The notes below the pieces were generated by a model. That model was given only the letters and a program-made list of their open reading frames with translations. It was not told the origin of the DNA and ran no database searches. From contig VGDM01000003.1 of NCBI GenBank assembly GCA_016869715.1, positions 1 through 64,000 on the forward strand: a DNA stretch of 64,000 bases. Reading direction: 5' to 3'. Origin of the DNA: Alphaproteobacteria bacterium. GTDB taxonomy: Bacteria; Pseudomonadota; Alphaproteobacteria; Acetobacterales; Acetobacteraceae. The translations under genes were made by a program, and so were the position numbers. Position 1 is the first letter of the stretch; each line of letters opens with the position of its first letter. Positions 63,933 to 64,000 of this stretch are shown one piece after another.

Positions 63933-64000
63933 ATGCTTCGTCGTTCACTTCTGGCGCTGCCGGCCGCCGCTGCCGGCGCCTATATCCTGCCCGCTTCGGC
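63933..64000 (+). CDS. ABC transporter binding protein, start only
   Basis: An ATG at 63933 after AGGGAG opens a frame beginning MLRRSLLALPAAAAGAYILP, a signal peptide with a twin-arginine flavour. It runs off the right edge. Position directly after the ATPase and permease genes suggests the periplasmic receptor of the same importer. Confidence 0.6.
   Translation, partial: MLRRSLLALPAAAAGAYILPAS

Overview
The window is GC-rich, gene-dense DNA from an alphaproteobacterium, most likely of the Acetobacteraceae/Rhodospirillales (Roseomonas-like). This is inferred from a MucR-type regulator, the tsaB-rimI pair, OlsB, DUF1489, orphan tripartite-tricarboxylate (Bug-type) binding proteins and a TRAP transporter. 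No rRNA, CRISPR array, prophage or insertion sequence was seen. One tRNA is present, Leu(UAA).

Layout. 1-6.3 kb: flgH, olsB, a mucR broken by one stop codon, a TusA-like gene, rimI-tsaB, a Bug protein, a rhodanese, a VOC protein broken by one stop codon, and a MAPEG protein. 6.4-9.2 kb: an FAD oxidoreductase overlapping an acyl-CoA dehydrogenase. 9.25-18.56 kb: a tightly packed seven-gene operon that looks like a complete squalene-route C30 carotenoid pathway: two CrtN-family enzymes, a PlsC-type acyltransferase, a family 2 glycosyltransferase, a single-chain HpnC-HpnD fusion, HpnE and an aldehyde dehydrogenase. 18.6-25.3 kb: a GNAT gene frameshifted at a C9 tract, a second Bug protein, a DCC-family protein, tRNA-Leu, a decayed TPR/GT41-like gene, gamma-glutamyltransferase and an enoyl-CoA hydratase. 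25.3-32.5 kb: a Pho-box-like site, pstSCAB-phoU-phoB (no phoR), purD and DUF1489.

32.7-39.8 kb, minus strand: a six-gene operon for a membrane complex related to group 4 [NiFe] hydrogenases and complex I. Its large subunit lacks the Ni-binding cysteines, so it resembles the hydrogenase-related (Ehr-like) complexes rather than a hydrogenase. 39.9-43.8 kb: an aldo/keto reductase and a TRAP transporter. 43.9-51.4 kb: pirin, a double Usp protein, a kinase/ATPase gene with four in-frame stops, pdxH, fabI, an acyl-CoA ligase, a rhodanese and DUF3237. 51.4-54.4 kb: an amino-acid ABC transporter. 54.8-62.3 kb, minus strand: a second decayed TPR/GT41-like gene, NUDIX, nitroreductase, an ADP-forming acyl-CoA synthetase, a possible exported protein and an SDR. 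62.4 kb to the end: an SsuABC/TauABC-type ABC transporter.

The two points of most interest are the HpnC-HpnD fusion inside a staphyloxanthin-like operon and the Ni-less hydrogenase-like complex. A third is the number of broken genes: six in 64 kb, several by clean in-frame stop codons with the rest of the frame intact. That suggests real gene decay, unless it is base-call error.
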